Source: UBA3839 sp902776985 (GTDB taxonomy: Bacteria > Bacteroidota > Bacteroidia > Bacteroidales > Bacteroidaceae). Taken from it: a DNA stretch of 64,000 bases. The translations under genes and the position numbers were made by a program. The DNA is taken from assembly GCA_902776985.1 (NCBI GenBank), contig CACYSD010000021.1:1-64000 (forward strand), written 5' to 3'. Below the pieces are notes generated by a model that was not told where the DNA came from, searched no databases, and saw nothing but the letters and a program-made list of their open reading frames with translations. This document shows positions 36,197-43,335 of this stretch, piece after piece; position 1 is the stretch's first letter; each line of letters starts with the position of its first letter.

Positions 36197-36490
36197 ACGC
36201 CATGCATTGACGCGTATTGCTTATCATCGGAGGTGTAGGCTTGGCCATAGAGCACAAAGAAAGCATGAACGATCTTCTCATCCATACTTCTCGGCTCTAG
36301 CACAAGCCTACCAATCCAGATAAGTCACGTCCATGCTTAGCGCACAGACGCTTGCAACTTATTCTTTCGGATTGGACTTTTAGAATGTGCTAGATTCAGA
36401 AGTATAACCGAATAACAGCAAACGCTTGTTATAATAATAAAATGTTCCACACCGCCGCTCCCGCTGAAGCACCTTTGCGGTGTTCATTGG

Positions 36491-36521
36491 CAAAGTTACG
36501 ATTAAGCGAGCGGAATACAAA
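36491..36521 (-). promoter_or_regulatory. Main promoter of the restriction-like operon
   Basis: On the minus strand, TAACTTTG (36491-36498) with TTTG (36518-36521) 19 bases upstream, a full match. The -33 box lies in one arm of a palindrome, so a hairpin or a bound protein could occlude it. The leader to the first gene is about 290 bases. Confidence 0.6.
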
Positions 36522-36590
36522 ATGAAAGTCCAAAAAACTTTCATTTTTATTGCCGAGCGTGAGTAACTAAGAGCGCAGCTCAACGTAACG

Positions 36591-36621
36591 ATTAACCGAG
36601 CGCAATACAAAACAAAAAGAT
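36591..36621 (-). promoter_or_regulatory. Degenerate second promoter in the upstream repeat unit
   Basis: The same layout 100 bases upstream: TTTG (36618-36621), 19 bases, and TTACGTTG (36591-36598), which departs from TAnnTTTG at two positions. It is probably weak or inactive. Confidence 0.35.
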
Positions 36622-36735
36622 ATTTTTTTTGTTTTATTACCGAGGTGCAGCCTAACTAAGACTATAGTTAACATTATAAAATCGTTTGATAATACACAAA
36701 AACAAAAAATGAGAAAAACTACAATGGCACAAGAT

Positions 36736-36766
36736 TTTGCATTTAAATGGAAATGTATTATCTTTG
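36736..36766 (+). promoter_or_regulatory. Promoter of the DUF6078-like gene
   Basis: TTTG at 36736-36739 and TATCTTTG at 36759-36766, spaced 19 bases, 68 bases before the start codon. Confidence 0.65.
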
Positions 36767-36834
36767 CAAAAAGATTGTTAAGGGTACATATCTGTTTCCC
36801 TCTATTTTAATTATTAACTAAAACTTTTTATACC

Positions 36835-37278
36835 ATGTACAACGCAGAATTAAACTATGAAACTGTTCCGAATTGTTACAAGCACTGTAACATTAGTGAG
36901 TGTCCTCTGGCAGACAACTGCTTGAGATTCAAAGCCTATCAGATATTGCCAGAAACAATAGAAGAAGTGATTATGATAAACCCGAAGGCTTCGCCTGAAT
37001 CATCGGGAAAGTGTAAATATCACCGACCTGTAGAAACTATTATCATGTCAAGAGGATTTAATCATATAAAAAGCCTCTTGACTGCTGATCAATACAAAAG
37101 ATTCAAGGACATAGCCATTAGCACCTTTGGTAAAACGGGGTATTATCGCGATATGCACGGGAAAACGCCAATTCCTCCTAAGGAGCAGAAACAATATATG
37201 TCTATTCTGCTGAAAATCAGTGCAAAATTTAAGCCCGATGAGGTTTTTGAATCCTTCGAAACCCTCCCCGACTGGTAA
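36835..37278 (+). CDS. Cys-rich DUF6078-like protein
   Basis: 147 residues, cytosolic, resembling the Bacteroidetes family DUF6078. The N-terminus has four cysteines, C14-x3-C18-x4-C23-x5-C29 (ending CPLADNCLRF), and a later C60-K-Y-H63, a set that could bind zinc or an iron-sulphur cluster. The second half (about 75-147) is predicted helical with the conserved-looking YYRDMHGKTPIPPKEQ. No function is known. The gene has its own promoter and is followed by a run of GTTTCA hairpins and a strong terminator. Its place beside the restriction-like operon may be chance or may mark the same accessory island. Confidence 0.6.
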   Translation: MYNAELNYETVPNCYKHCNISECPLADNCLRFKAYQILPETIEEVIMINPKASPESSGKCKYHRPVETIIMSRGFNHIKSLLTADQYKRFKDIAISTFGKTGYYRDMHGKTPIPPKEQKQYMSILLKISAKFKPDEVFESFETLPDW

Positions 37279-37309
37279 TTCCAAAAAAACAAACTATTAT
37301 TCTAAAATA

Positions 37310-37393
37310 GTTTCACCGAAGTGAAACAAAAGTTTCACCGAAGAGAAACTTAAGTTTCAGCGCAGTGAAAATAAAGTTTCACTGCGCTGAAAC
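37310..37393. repeat. Array of GTTTCA...GAAAC palindromes
   Basis: Four units, each roughly GTTTCA-n6-TGAAAC, start at 37310, 37332, 37354 and 37376, a regular 22-base step. The first is a perfect small hairpin (GTTTCAC-CGAA-GTGAAAC). The third and fourth pair with each other to form the terminator at 37352-37395. Confidence 0.7.
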
Positions 37394-37399
37394 TTTTTT
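37352..37399 (+). terminator. Strong intrinsic terminator after the DUF6078-like gene
   Basis: Perfect 19-base stem (AAGTTTCAGCGCAGTGAAA at 37352-37370, complement at 37377-37395), loop ATAAAG, and a T-run at 37394-37399. Confidence 0.85.
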
Positions 37400-37421
37400 C
37401 CCACTGTAGTTTAACGATTTT

Positions 37422-37540
37422 GGTTGACTACTTTCAGTCTTAATTGTAATATTGGTTGACTTTGTTTTATACTTATTTTTAATCTCGGTTGACTATGTAT
37501 ATATTTAACACGAATTGCAGAAGAACCAAATCTGTTGACT
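37422..37540. repeat. GGTTGACT direct repeats
   Basis: GGTTGACT at 37422, 37454 and 37487 (steps of 32 and 33 bases) and TGTTGACT at 37533. The bases after each are T-rich. The stretch separates convergent genes and holds no reading frame. Confidence 0.5.
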
Positions 37541-37555
37541 GAGTTCTTTTACAGT

Positions 37556-38371
37556 TTACTCGTTGTAAAGGTAGAGACGGGTAATTTCATTGAGGGGAGT
37601 GATGTTGTCGGGGACGCGTTCGAGAATCATCCAGTCGGTGTGGAAGTCGTTGCGCATTTCAACGGCGATGCGGTTTTTTGTGAGCCACTTTATCCGATAG
37701 GTTCCATTATCATCAATATAGGATTTCTTGCTTTCAAAGGTGATGACTGAGACATGGCCTCCACGGGGAGTGAGCGTGACCATTTTATTGGACATGAACA
37801 CCAAGAAGCATTTGTAGTAACGGCTGCGGGAATAGTCCTTATGCATCTTGGGCAGGGCTTTCTTCACGTCTCGCAGTTCGTCAACATAGCCGAAGAAGCG
37901 CCAAGTGCCTACGGCAGGGTTCTTAGAATCTTTGTCGTAAGTTCCGGTAAGCGCATCGAAGAATGCCTTGCCGAAAAGGGAATACTTGTTTGACTCGTAT
38001 TTCTCTATGCACCAGTCGTTGTTGGGGAAGTACTTGTGGTTCCGGTATGTACTCCACCACTTAAGCTTGAATCCGTCAGCATTGCTGTCGTAAACGAGAG
38101 GGGTCTTTATGCTATCGTTCTTGTGATGTGCACCAGTATAGTTGAAAACCCCGTGGTCGTTGTTGGAAAGACTGAAAGTTTTGTTGTTGCCTGCAACCAT
38201 AAGTGTGATGCTGTCGGTGCAGATCTTGTACTGCTCAAAGGGTGCAGGGATTTCGCCCTGTGAGCCTGTGAGGGTTGTCATCTTGTAGATACCGCGCGGA
38301 TTCTCTGTCTGCGCTGTTGCACTCATCGCTGCTGCAGCGAGAAGTGCTGTGAGAAGTGTTTTTGTGTTCAT
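37556..38371 (-). CDS. Secreted protein with two DUF4488-like repeats
   Basis: 271 residues with a signal peptide (1-21, MSATAQ). Two related halves follow: NPRGIYKMTTLTG...KICTDSITLMV (about 24-57) and NPAVGTWRFFGYVDE...YKCFLVFMSNKMVTLTP (about 151-205). Each begins with a Gly-[IT]-[YW] strand as in lipocalin-like DUF4488 proteins, so it may be a tandem lipocalin-like barrel in the periplasm. No ligand or enzyme motif is seen. The gene starts 9 bases after an 8-base tandem repeat array (38380-38443) that covers its leader. It is the last of several minus-strand secreted genes (DPP4, barrel protein, this one). Confidence 0.55.
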   Translation of the reverse strand: MNTKTLLTALLAAAAMSATAQTENPRGIYKMTTLTGSQGEIPAPFEQYKICTDSITLMVAGNNKTFSLSNNDHGVFNYTGAHHKNDSIKTPLVYDSNADGFKLKWWSTYRNHKYFPNNDWCIEKYESNKYSLFGKAFFDALTGTYDKDSKNPAVGTWRFFGYVDELRDVKKALPKMHKDYSRSRYYKCFLVFMSNKMVTLTPRGGHVSVITFESKKSYIDDNGTYRIKWLTKNRIAVEMRNDFHTDWMILERVPDNITPLNEITRLYLYNE

Positions 38372-38379
38372 TTTGTGAG

Positions 38380-38443
38380 TTCTTAAGTTTTTAAGTTCTT
38401 GAGTTTTTAAGTTCTTAAGTTCTTAAGTTCTTAAGTTCTTAAG
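38380..38443. repeat. Tandem repeat, 8 units of TTYTTRAG
   Basis: Eight 8-base units (TTCTTAAG with TTTTTAAG and TTCTTGAG variants). Its edge is 8 bases from the start codon of the secreted gene ending at 38371, so on the mRNA it gives an A-rich stretch where the ribosome binds. Confidence 0.8.
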
Positions 38444-38473
38444 TTTCTGCGGGGAGATCCGAAGAACATGGGG

Positions 38474-39667
38474 TTAGAGTCTTACTCCGAAGGAGGCGTG
38501 AATGTACCAGTCATTGAGGTGACCGTGCATAGCGCGATGCTTGAAATTGTAGTTGTTGAACTGACCGTTGGCATTGATGAAATAGCGGTCCCAGTTATAG
38601 GTGATGGAGAGACGGGCAGCGGTGTTGAGTGCAACGCGGTTGTTGCGTGAGTGAGAACTCTGGCTCAGAACTTCGTACTCGTCGGCATAATCCAAATCAT
38701 CCCAGTCGTCGGCATGGCGCTGGTCAACTTCCTTGGCATTGGTGGTGCAGAGATTGACCTTGGTTCGGTTGAGCAGGGAAATCGTCGGCATGAACATAGC
38801 GCTTATGAGCCATCCCTTGGCTGGCACGAAGTTGTAGGCGTATCCTGCTCCGATGCTTACCTGATACTGACGCAGACGTGAGATGTCATCCATCATCAAG
38901 ATAAAGTCGGCATTGCGGCTGTTGCGGTAATTAAAGTCGGCATAGTAGGCTGTTAGTCCTGCTATAAACGAACCTGCGGAGCGTACCTGATATGTCTTCT
39001 GGTTGTAGGCAGCCGCATAGGAGAAACGCTTTGAGTTGAATATATAGAAGCCGTCGAACATAAGAGTGTTAATGCGCATAGCGGCATCGAGCGGTATATC
39101 TGCCGTGAAGCTCCAAGGCAAAGCCTCTTCAGGCCAAGGAGAGTCTTTGTCATCTCTCACGTACATCTGTCCAGCGAAGTGTGTAGTAGGTGTGTCCATC
39201 TTGAACTTGTGCCAGCGGAGATTCAGGCTATACCAGTTGCCCACACTTCTGAGGGTGAGGTTGCGTCCCTTAAGACCTGAGACATTGAATGAATAGCTGG
39301 CACTGATGCCTTTGTAGCCTACCTTCACACCCAAAGAGGTTGACACGTCTGTTCTGAAGCGAGGATCTGTGTCGAGATTTCCGGTTGCCTTGAACGTAGG
39401 GTCGAAGAATTCTCCATCGTAGATACTTTCTCCGTCAATGCTGGAGTGTATCTGGAGTTCTGTCTGTGTGACTTTTGTCCTGACACTTACCTGCCAGGGA
39501 TACTCAGGCGCCTTGATGTAGTTGGTATCCACACCATGCACCACATTCTTGTCGACAAGTAACTTTGCCTTTGCAAAAAGGCTGTTGGTGTCAACTTCAA
39601 CTTGTGCCATCACCGGGGCTGATACCATCAGCAGGCAGAAGCTGACAACTATTTGCTTAAATTTCAT
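38474..39667 (-). CDS. DUF4421-like outer-membrane beta-barrel protein
   Basis: 397 residues from ATG 39667; an upstream TTG (39682) would add five. The signal peptide ends at VMAQ (about residue 22). The mature part opens with VDTNYIKAPEYPW and continues as alternating strands such as GVKVGYKGISASYSF, NWYSLNLRWHKFK, QVSIGAGYAYNFVPAKGW and RLSITYNWDRYFINANGQF, ending in an aromatic-rich strand with SFGVRL. This is the layout of an outer-membrane barrel, most like DUF4421. The function is unknown. It begins 40 bases after the DPP4 stop and is probably co-transcribed with it. Confidence 0.65.
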   Translation of the reverse strand: MKFKQIVVSFCLLMVSAPVMAQVEVDTNSLFAKAKLLVDKNVVHGVDTNYIKAPEYPWQVSVRTKVTQTELQIHSSIDGESIYDGEFFDPTFKATGNLDTDPRFRTDVSTSLGVKVGYKGISASYSFNVSGLKGRNLTLRSVGNWYSLNLRWHKFKMDTPTTHFAGQMYVRDDKDSPWPEEALPWSFTADIPLDAAMRINTLMFDGFYIFNSKRFSYAAAYNQKTYQVRSAGSFIAGLTAYYADFNYRNSRNADFILMMDDISRLRQYQVSIGAGYAYNFVPAKGWLISAMFMPTISLLNRTKVNLCTTNAKEVDQRHADDWDDLDYADEYEVLSQSSHSRNNRVALNTAARLSITYNWDRYFINANGQFNNYNFKHRAMHGHLNDWYIHASFGVRL

Positions 39668-39707
39668 TATTGTTTTCTCCAATTATTTCTTGTGCTATCG
39701 GGGTTGT

Positions 39708-41963
39708 CTATTTATTCATCAGTTTTGAGTCGAAGAAATTCTCGATACGGCGGAAGAGGTGCTTACGGGTGTTGCCGCCATAGATGCTGTGATTGCGGTT
39801 GGTATAGACCTGCATCTCAAACTGGATGTCTGCCTGAACAAGACATTCTACCAGTTCGGCACAATTCTGATAATGTACATTGTCGTCGGTAAGACCGTGG
39901 CAGATGAGCAGATCACCGTGCAGGCGCTTGTAGCGATGGAGCGGTGAGATGTCGTAGCCATTGGGGTTCTCCTGCGGACGACGCATATAGCGTTCAGTGT
40001 AGGCTGTGTCGTAGAATCGCCAGTCGGTAACAGGTGCTACAGCTGCTCCGCAACGGAACACAGGACGTCCCTCACACATCGACATGATGGTGTTGAAACC
40101 TCCGAAGCTCCATCCCCAGATGGCAATGCGGTCTTTATCGACATAGGGCAGAGAACCGAGATAGAGGGCTGTCTCCACCTGATCCTTGGATTCCTTGTCA
40201 CCCATAGTCATATAGGTGCATTTCTGGAACTTCTCCCCTCGCCCACCTGTGCCGCGTCCGTCAACGCAAACCACGATGTAGCCTTTCTGAGCAAGACGGT
40301 GTTCCCAGATGAGTCCGCCAAAGAATCCGTTGCTCCAGGAGTTGTGTACCTGCTGGTTGCCTGGACCACTGTACTGATACATGATGACAGGATATTTCTT
40401 AGAAGCATTGAAGCCTGCTGGCTTCACCATCCATCCGTTGAGCTGTATGCCCTCGCTGGTGGTGAAGGTAAAGATTTCGGGCTTTGATATATTCAAACTA
40501 CCATATACAGACTTGAGGGCTGCATTATCCTCAAGAACACGAAGCTGTTTGCCGTCGGCTGTACACACGGCAGTAACAGGAGGTGTGTTGATGTCGGAAT
40601 AGGTATCGACGAAGTATTTGCAGCCGTTGGAGAATTGTGCCGAATGGAAACCGTTGAAAGCTGTTAGGCGTGTACGCTTACCCTTCTGGTCAACCTTATA
40701 GATATACTGCTCCAGCGGACTTCCCTCGTTGCTGGAAAAGTAGAACTCCCTGCCTTCGCTGTCGCTTCCGTAGAAGTCATTAACTACGAACTCACCCTGT
40801 GTAAGCTGACGCACGAGCTGTCCCGTTGAGCTGTAGAGATACAGGTGGCGATAGCCGTCACGTTCGGAAAGCAGCACAAACTGAGTGCCTGAGAAATCGA
40901 GATGGCCGTAGAAGGTGGTCTCAATATATGTGTCGGAAGTCTCACGCACCGCGAGTTGAGCCACACACGAACGGGGATTGACCATATAGATGTCGCACTG
41001 GTTCTGACGGCGGTTGAGTGTAAGCACCGCAAGGCGGTCTGCATCGCGGGTGAACTGGATGCGGGGAATATAGGAATCGGAATCAAGCGGGACCTGCATG
41101 TTGCGAGTGACACGGCTCTTGATGTCATAGCTATGCACACTCACCTTGGAATTGCGTTCACCTGCCTTGGGATATTTATACTCGTAAACATTGGGATAGA
41201 GGATGTTGTCGGTCATCTCAGGTTCTGTTCCCTTGAAATACATAAGCGGGAAAGTAGGCACCTGGGATTCGTCGAAACGCACCCAAGCCAGCATCTGAGA
41301 GTCGCTGCTGAAGTCGTAGGCACAATTGTACTCAAACTCCTCCTCATAAACCCAGTCGGGCTTACCGTTGATGATCTGGTTGAACTTGCCGTCGGTGGTT
41401 ATCTGACTCTCGGCATTGTTGTAGAGGAGCTTAACAAGGAAGATGTTGTTGTCGCGGACGAAAGCAATCATACTGCCGTCGGGCGAGAACTTCGGACATT
41501 CCTGCGGACCGCCGGCTGAGAGCGGAGTGAGAGTGTGGTTTCGCACATTATATATATAGTACTCCGCTGTGAACGAACGGCGATAGATTTCCTTACGGTT
41601 GGTCTCAATGAGGATGTTGGCTCCATCGGGCGAAATGATGTAGTTTAAGAAGGCTGTTGGCTTCTTTGAATCATCGCTACTTTTCAGCATACGAGCCTTA
41701 GTCAGGTTGATGACTGTATCGACTGGCGCACCGGTCTTGTAGGAATAGCGTACCAGCATACGTCTACGGTCGGTGAGAACACCATAGGTCTCGCCGTCGG
41801 GCATGGAATTGAGCGATGTGACGCGACTGGGATAATAGGCGTAATTAACCACGTCGTCCAGTTCAATAGTCTGGGCATTGAGAGAAGAAGCCCCCTCCAA
41901 CTCCCCCAAGGGGGAGAGAAATGATGAGTGTAGAGTGATGAATAAAAGGAATAATTTTTTCAT
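39708..41963 (-). CDS. Dipeptidyl peptidase IV-like serine protease (S9 family)
   Basis: Removes Xaa-Pro or Xaa-Ala dipeptides from peptide N-termini; in Bacteroidales it is periplasmic or outer-membrane linked and feeds peptide catabolism. 751 residues: signal region, eight-bladed propeller (about 45-490) and alpha/beta-hydrolase domain (about 500-751). The triad is S619 in GWSFGGFN, D693/D694 in LTDDNVHYQ and H725 in NRNHSIYG, and the substrate-clamp Glu motif DWVYEEEF is present. The segment FLSPLGELEGAS between the hydrophobic core and the mature start is encoded by an intergenic-type repeat (41891-41920) that also occurs at 47641. A 12-unit tandem repeat lies just upstream of the start. 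Confidence 0.93.
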   Translation of the reverse strand: MKKLFLLFITLHSSFLSPLGELEGASSLNAQTIELDDVVNYAYYPSRVTSLNSMPDGETYGVLTDRRRMLVRYSYKTGAPVDTVINLTKARMLKSSDDSKKPTAFLNYIISPDGANILIETNRKEIYRRSFTAEYYIYNVRNHTLTPLSAGGPQECPKFSPDGSMIAFVRDNNIFLVKLLYNNAESQITTDGKFNQIINGKPDWVYEEEFEYNCAYDFSSDSQMLAWVRFDESQVPTFPLMYFKGTEPEMTDNILYPNVYEYKYPKAGERNSKVSVHSYDIKSRVTRNMQVPLDSDSYIPRIQFTRDADRLAVLTLNRRQNQCDIYMVNPRSCVAQLAVRETSDTYIETTFYGHLDFSGTQFVLLSERDGYRHLYLYSSTGQLVRQLTQGEFVVNDFYGSDSEGREFYFSSNEGSPLEQYIYKVDQKGKRTRLTAFNGFHSAQFSNGCKYFVDTYSDINTPPVTAVCTADGKQLRVLEDNAALKSVYGSLNISKPEIFTFTTSEGIQLNGWMVKPAGFNASKKYPVIMYQYSGPGNQQVHNSWSNGFFGGLIWEHRLAQKGYIVVCVDGRGTGGRGEKFQKCTYMTMGDKESKDQVETALYLGSLPYVDKDRIAIWGWSFGGFNTIMSMCEGRPVFRCGAAVAPVTDWRFYDTAYTERYMRRPQENPNGYDISPLHRYKRLHGDLLICHGLTDDNVHYQNCAELVECLVQADIQFEMQVYTNRNHSIYGGNTRKHLFRRIENFFDSKLMNK
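41891..41920. repeat. Palindromic 30-bp repeat inside the DPP4 signal-peptide region, copy 1
   Basis: It contains CTCCCCCAAGGGGGAG (7-base arms, 2-base centre) after CCCCCTCC. 28 of 30 bases match the copy at 47641-47670, which is intergenic. Here it is translated, in frame, as part of the DPP4 N-terminus. Confidence 0.75.
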
Positions 41964-41980
41964 ATCGTGAGTTTTTAGAG

Positions 41981-42076
41981 TTCTTAAGTTTTTAAGTTCT
42001 TAAGTTTTTAAGTTCTTAAGTTTTTAAGTTCTTAAGTTTTTAAGTTCTTAAGTTTTTAAGTTCTTAAGTTCTTAAG
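41981..42076. repeat. Tandem repeat, 12 units of TTCTTAAG/TTTTTAAG
   Basis: Twelve 8-base units, mostly alternating TTCTTAAG and TTTTTAAG, followed by a degenerate unit towards the DPP4 start (17 bases away). It is the same unit as at 38380-38443. Confidence 0.85.
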
Positions 42077-42108
42077 GATTTTTTCGCCCTTAGGCAAATG
42101 AGATTTTC

Positions 42109-43017
42109 TTAAGATTTTCTTGAAATTTTTTGCGAAGCAAGTAGTTTTTGTCGGAGTTTGGCGGTGAACTCGTGGTTCTTAAGTCCCCACCCCGGCACGG
42201 CGAGAAGGGACTGGGGCGACTGCGAGACAAAGCGTTCGAGGACAATGTCGGGACGCAGATGCGAGATAAACTCAATGACGAGGTCGATGTATTCATCAAC
42301 GGTGTAGAGACGGAAGCGGTCGGGATGGCTCTCATATTCCTCAGCCATGCGAGTACCACGAATCAACTGCAACTGATGTATCTTGAGCGTAGTCAACGGC
42401 AGGGCAGAAAGGCGTTCAGCCTCTGTCTCTATGTAGTTAGGAATGGTGTGGGTTCGGGGCAGATTGAGGATAATGTGGCCGCCAACGGGTATGCCCCGTT
42501 GCGCTGTCTGCCGCACGGCCCACTGTGTCTGGGCAAAAGTATGCCCGCGGTTGATGTCGCGCAGGATGGAGTCGTCGGTTGACTCGATGCCATACTCCAC
42601 GAGCACGAAACTTCGCTTATGCAGTTCAGCCAGATAATCGAGCAAGGGTTCCGACACACAATCGGGACGAGTTCCAATGACTATCCCCACCACGTCCTCC
42701 ACTCTGAGTGCTTCCTCATACTTCTCACGCAATGTATCGAAACTTGAATAAGTGTTGGTATATGCCTGGAAATAGGCAAGATACTTCATAGTGGGATATT
42801 TACGCGCAAAGAACTGCTTCCCTTCCTCCAGCTGCTGAGTGATTGTCTTCTCCGTGGCACAATAGGATGGGTTGAACGTCTGGTTGTTGCAATAAGTGCA
42901 TCCACCCGTCCCTACCGTTCCGTCGCGATTGGGGCAAGTGAAACCAGCGTTCACAGAAATCTTCTGTACTTTCTGTCCCAACTGGTTTGTGAGCCATTGT
43001 CCAAAGTCAGTGTACAT
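42109..43017 (-). CDS. TIGR01212-type radical SAM protein (YhcC-like)
   Basis: 302-residue radical S-adenosylmethionine protein. The [4Fe-4S] cluster cysteines are C28-x11-C40-x2-C43 (FTCPNRDG...GGCTYCNNQTF), the spacing of the YhcC/TIGR01212 group rather than the classic Cx3Cx2C. Other group motifs are YFQAYTNTY, VGIVIGTRPDC and HIILNLPRTHT (family: GLP), and the region KIHQLQLIRGTRMAEEY. The substrate is not known; related enzymes include Elp3-like tRNA modifiers. It has a leftward promoter at 43108-43137 and is divergent from the LysM gene. Confidence 0.88.
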   Translation of the reverse strand: MYTDFGQWLTNQLGQKVQKISVNAGFTCPNRDGTVGTGGCTYCNNQTFNPSYCATEKTITQQLEEGKQFFARKYPTMKYLAYFQAYTNTYSSFDTLREKYEEALRVEDVVGIVIGTRPDCVSEPLLDYLAELHKRSFVLVEYGIESTDDSILRDINRGHTFAQTQWAVRQTAQRGIPVGGHIILNLPRTHTIPNYIETEAERLSALPLTTLKIHQLQLIRGTRMAEEYESHPDRFRLYTVDEYIDLVIEFISHLRPDIVLERFVSQSPQSLLAVPGWGLKNHEFTAKLRQKLLASQKISRKS

Positions 43018-43107
43018 CTAAATAGTGAAGAGTGAAGCTATCGTTGCGATGCCTGTAAATTTTTTTAGAGAGCACGCTCACAGAGCGGGAATCAGGATTT
43101 CTCTTTG

Positions 43108-43137
43108 CAAAAATAGTCAAAAAAATATCATTGTCAA
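43108..43137 (-). promoter_or_regulatory. Promoter of the radical SAM gene
   Basis: On the minus strand, TATTTTTG (43108-43115) and TTG (43135-43137), spaced 19 bases. Confidence 0.55.
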
Positions 43138-43156
43138 CTATAAATCCTTACTAATC

Positions 43157-43187
43157 TTTGTCTGTATAACGAAAAATCGTAAATTTG
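43157..43187 (+). promoter_or_regulatory. Promoter of the LysM-barrel operon
   Basis: TTTG at 43157-43160 and TAAATTTG at 43180-43187, spaced 19 bases. Confidence 0.65.
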
Positions 43188-43335
43188 CAAGAAATATTTA
43201 AAGTCAGGAGTGACGAATTCTTTATACCCTGAACTTAAGAACTCACTCGCCTAACGGCTAAAAATTAAGAAATCATTCAAAAATCCTTCAAATCCAGCGC
43301 ATTTAGCGCGATGATGGAACTTAAGAATAAAAAAA

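Larger units (their letters stand above)
36491..36690 (-). repeat. Two tandem 100-bp promoter/hairpin units
   Basis: Two diverged copies in direct orientation, offset by exactly 100 bases. Each contains, on the minus strand, a palindrome of about 38 bases whose inner arm holds the TTTTG -33 box, then GCTCG-rich sequence with TTAATCG, then the -7 position. Palindrome arms are 36514-36529 / 36537-36551 in copy 1 and about 36614-36628 / 36634-36648 in copy 2. A CTAAG(A) motif ends both copies. Confidence 0.65.
36197..36834. other. 638-bp intergenic region with tandem palindromic promoter units
   Basis: It holds the leftward promoters of the restriction-like operon inside two 100-base direct repeats (36491-36590 and 36591-36690) and the rightward promoter of the DUF6078-like gene (36736-36766). 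Closer to the operon, a 9-base inverted repeat (GTAGGCTTG at 36235-36243, CAAGCCTAC at 36303-36311) lies in the leader. A 40-codon minus-strand frame (36163-36285) overlaps the partner gene start and is not considered real. Confidence 0.6.
43018..43335. other. 318-bp divergent intergenic region
   Basis: It carries the leftward radical SAM promoter (43108-43137) and the rightward LysM-gene promoter (43157-43187), followed by a leader of about 140 bases with a small GCGC palindrome. The part next to the radical SAM start shares TATCGTTGCGAT and AGAGCACGCT segments with 47751-47794, another low-level dispersed repeat. No gene seen. Confidence 0.6.

Noticed and set aside
36163..36285. 40-codon minus-strand frame overlapping the start of the restriction partner gene
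   Set aside because: Its last third is simply another frame of the partner gene, and no promoter or ribosome site is placed for it.
37310..37540. Repeat-rich gap considered as a CRISPR or plasmid-type iteron origin
   Set aside because: No unique spacers of constant length and no replication initiator or cas gene nearby.
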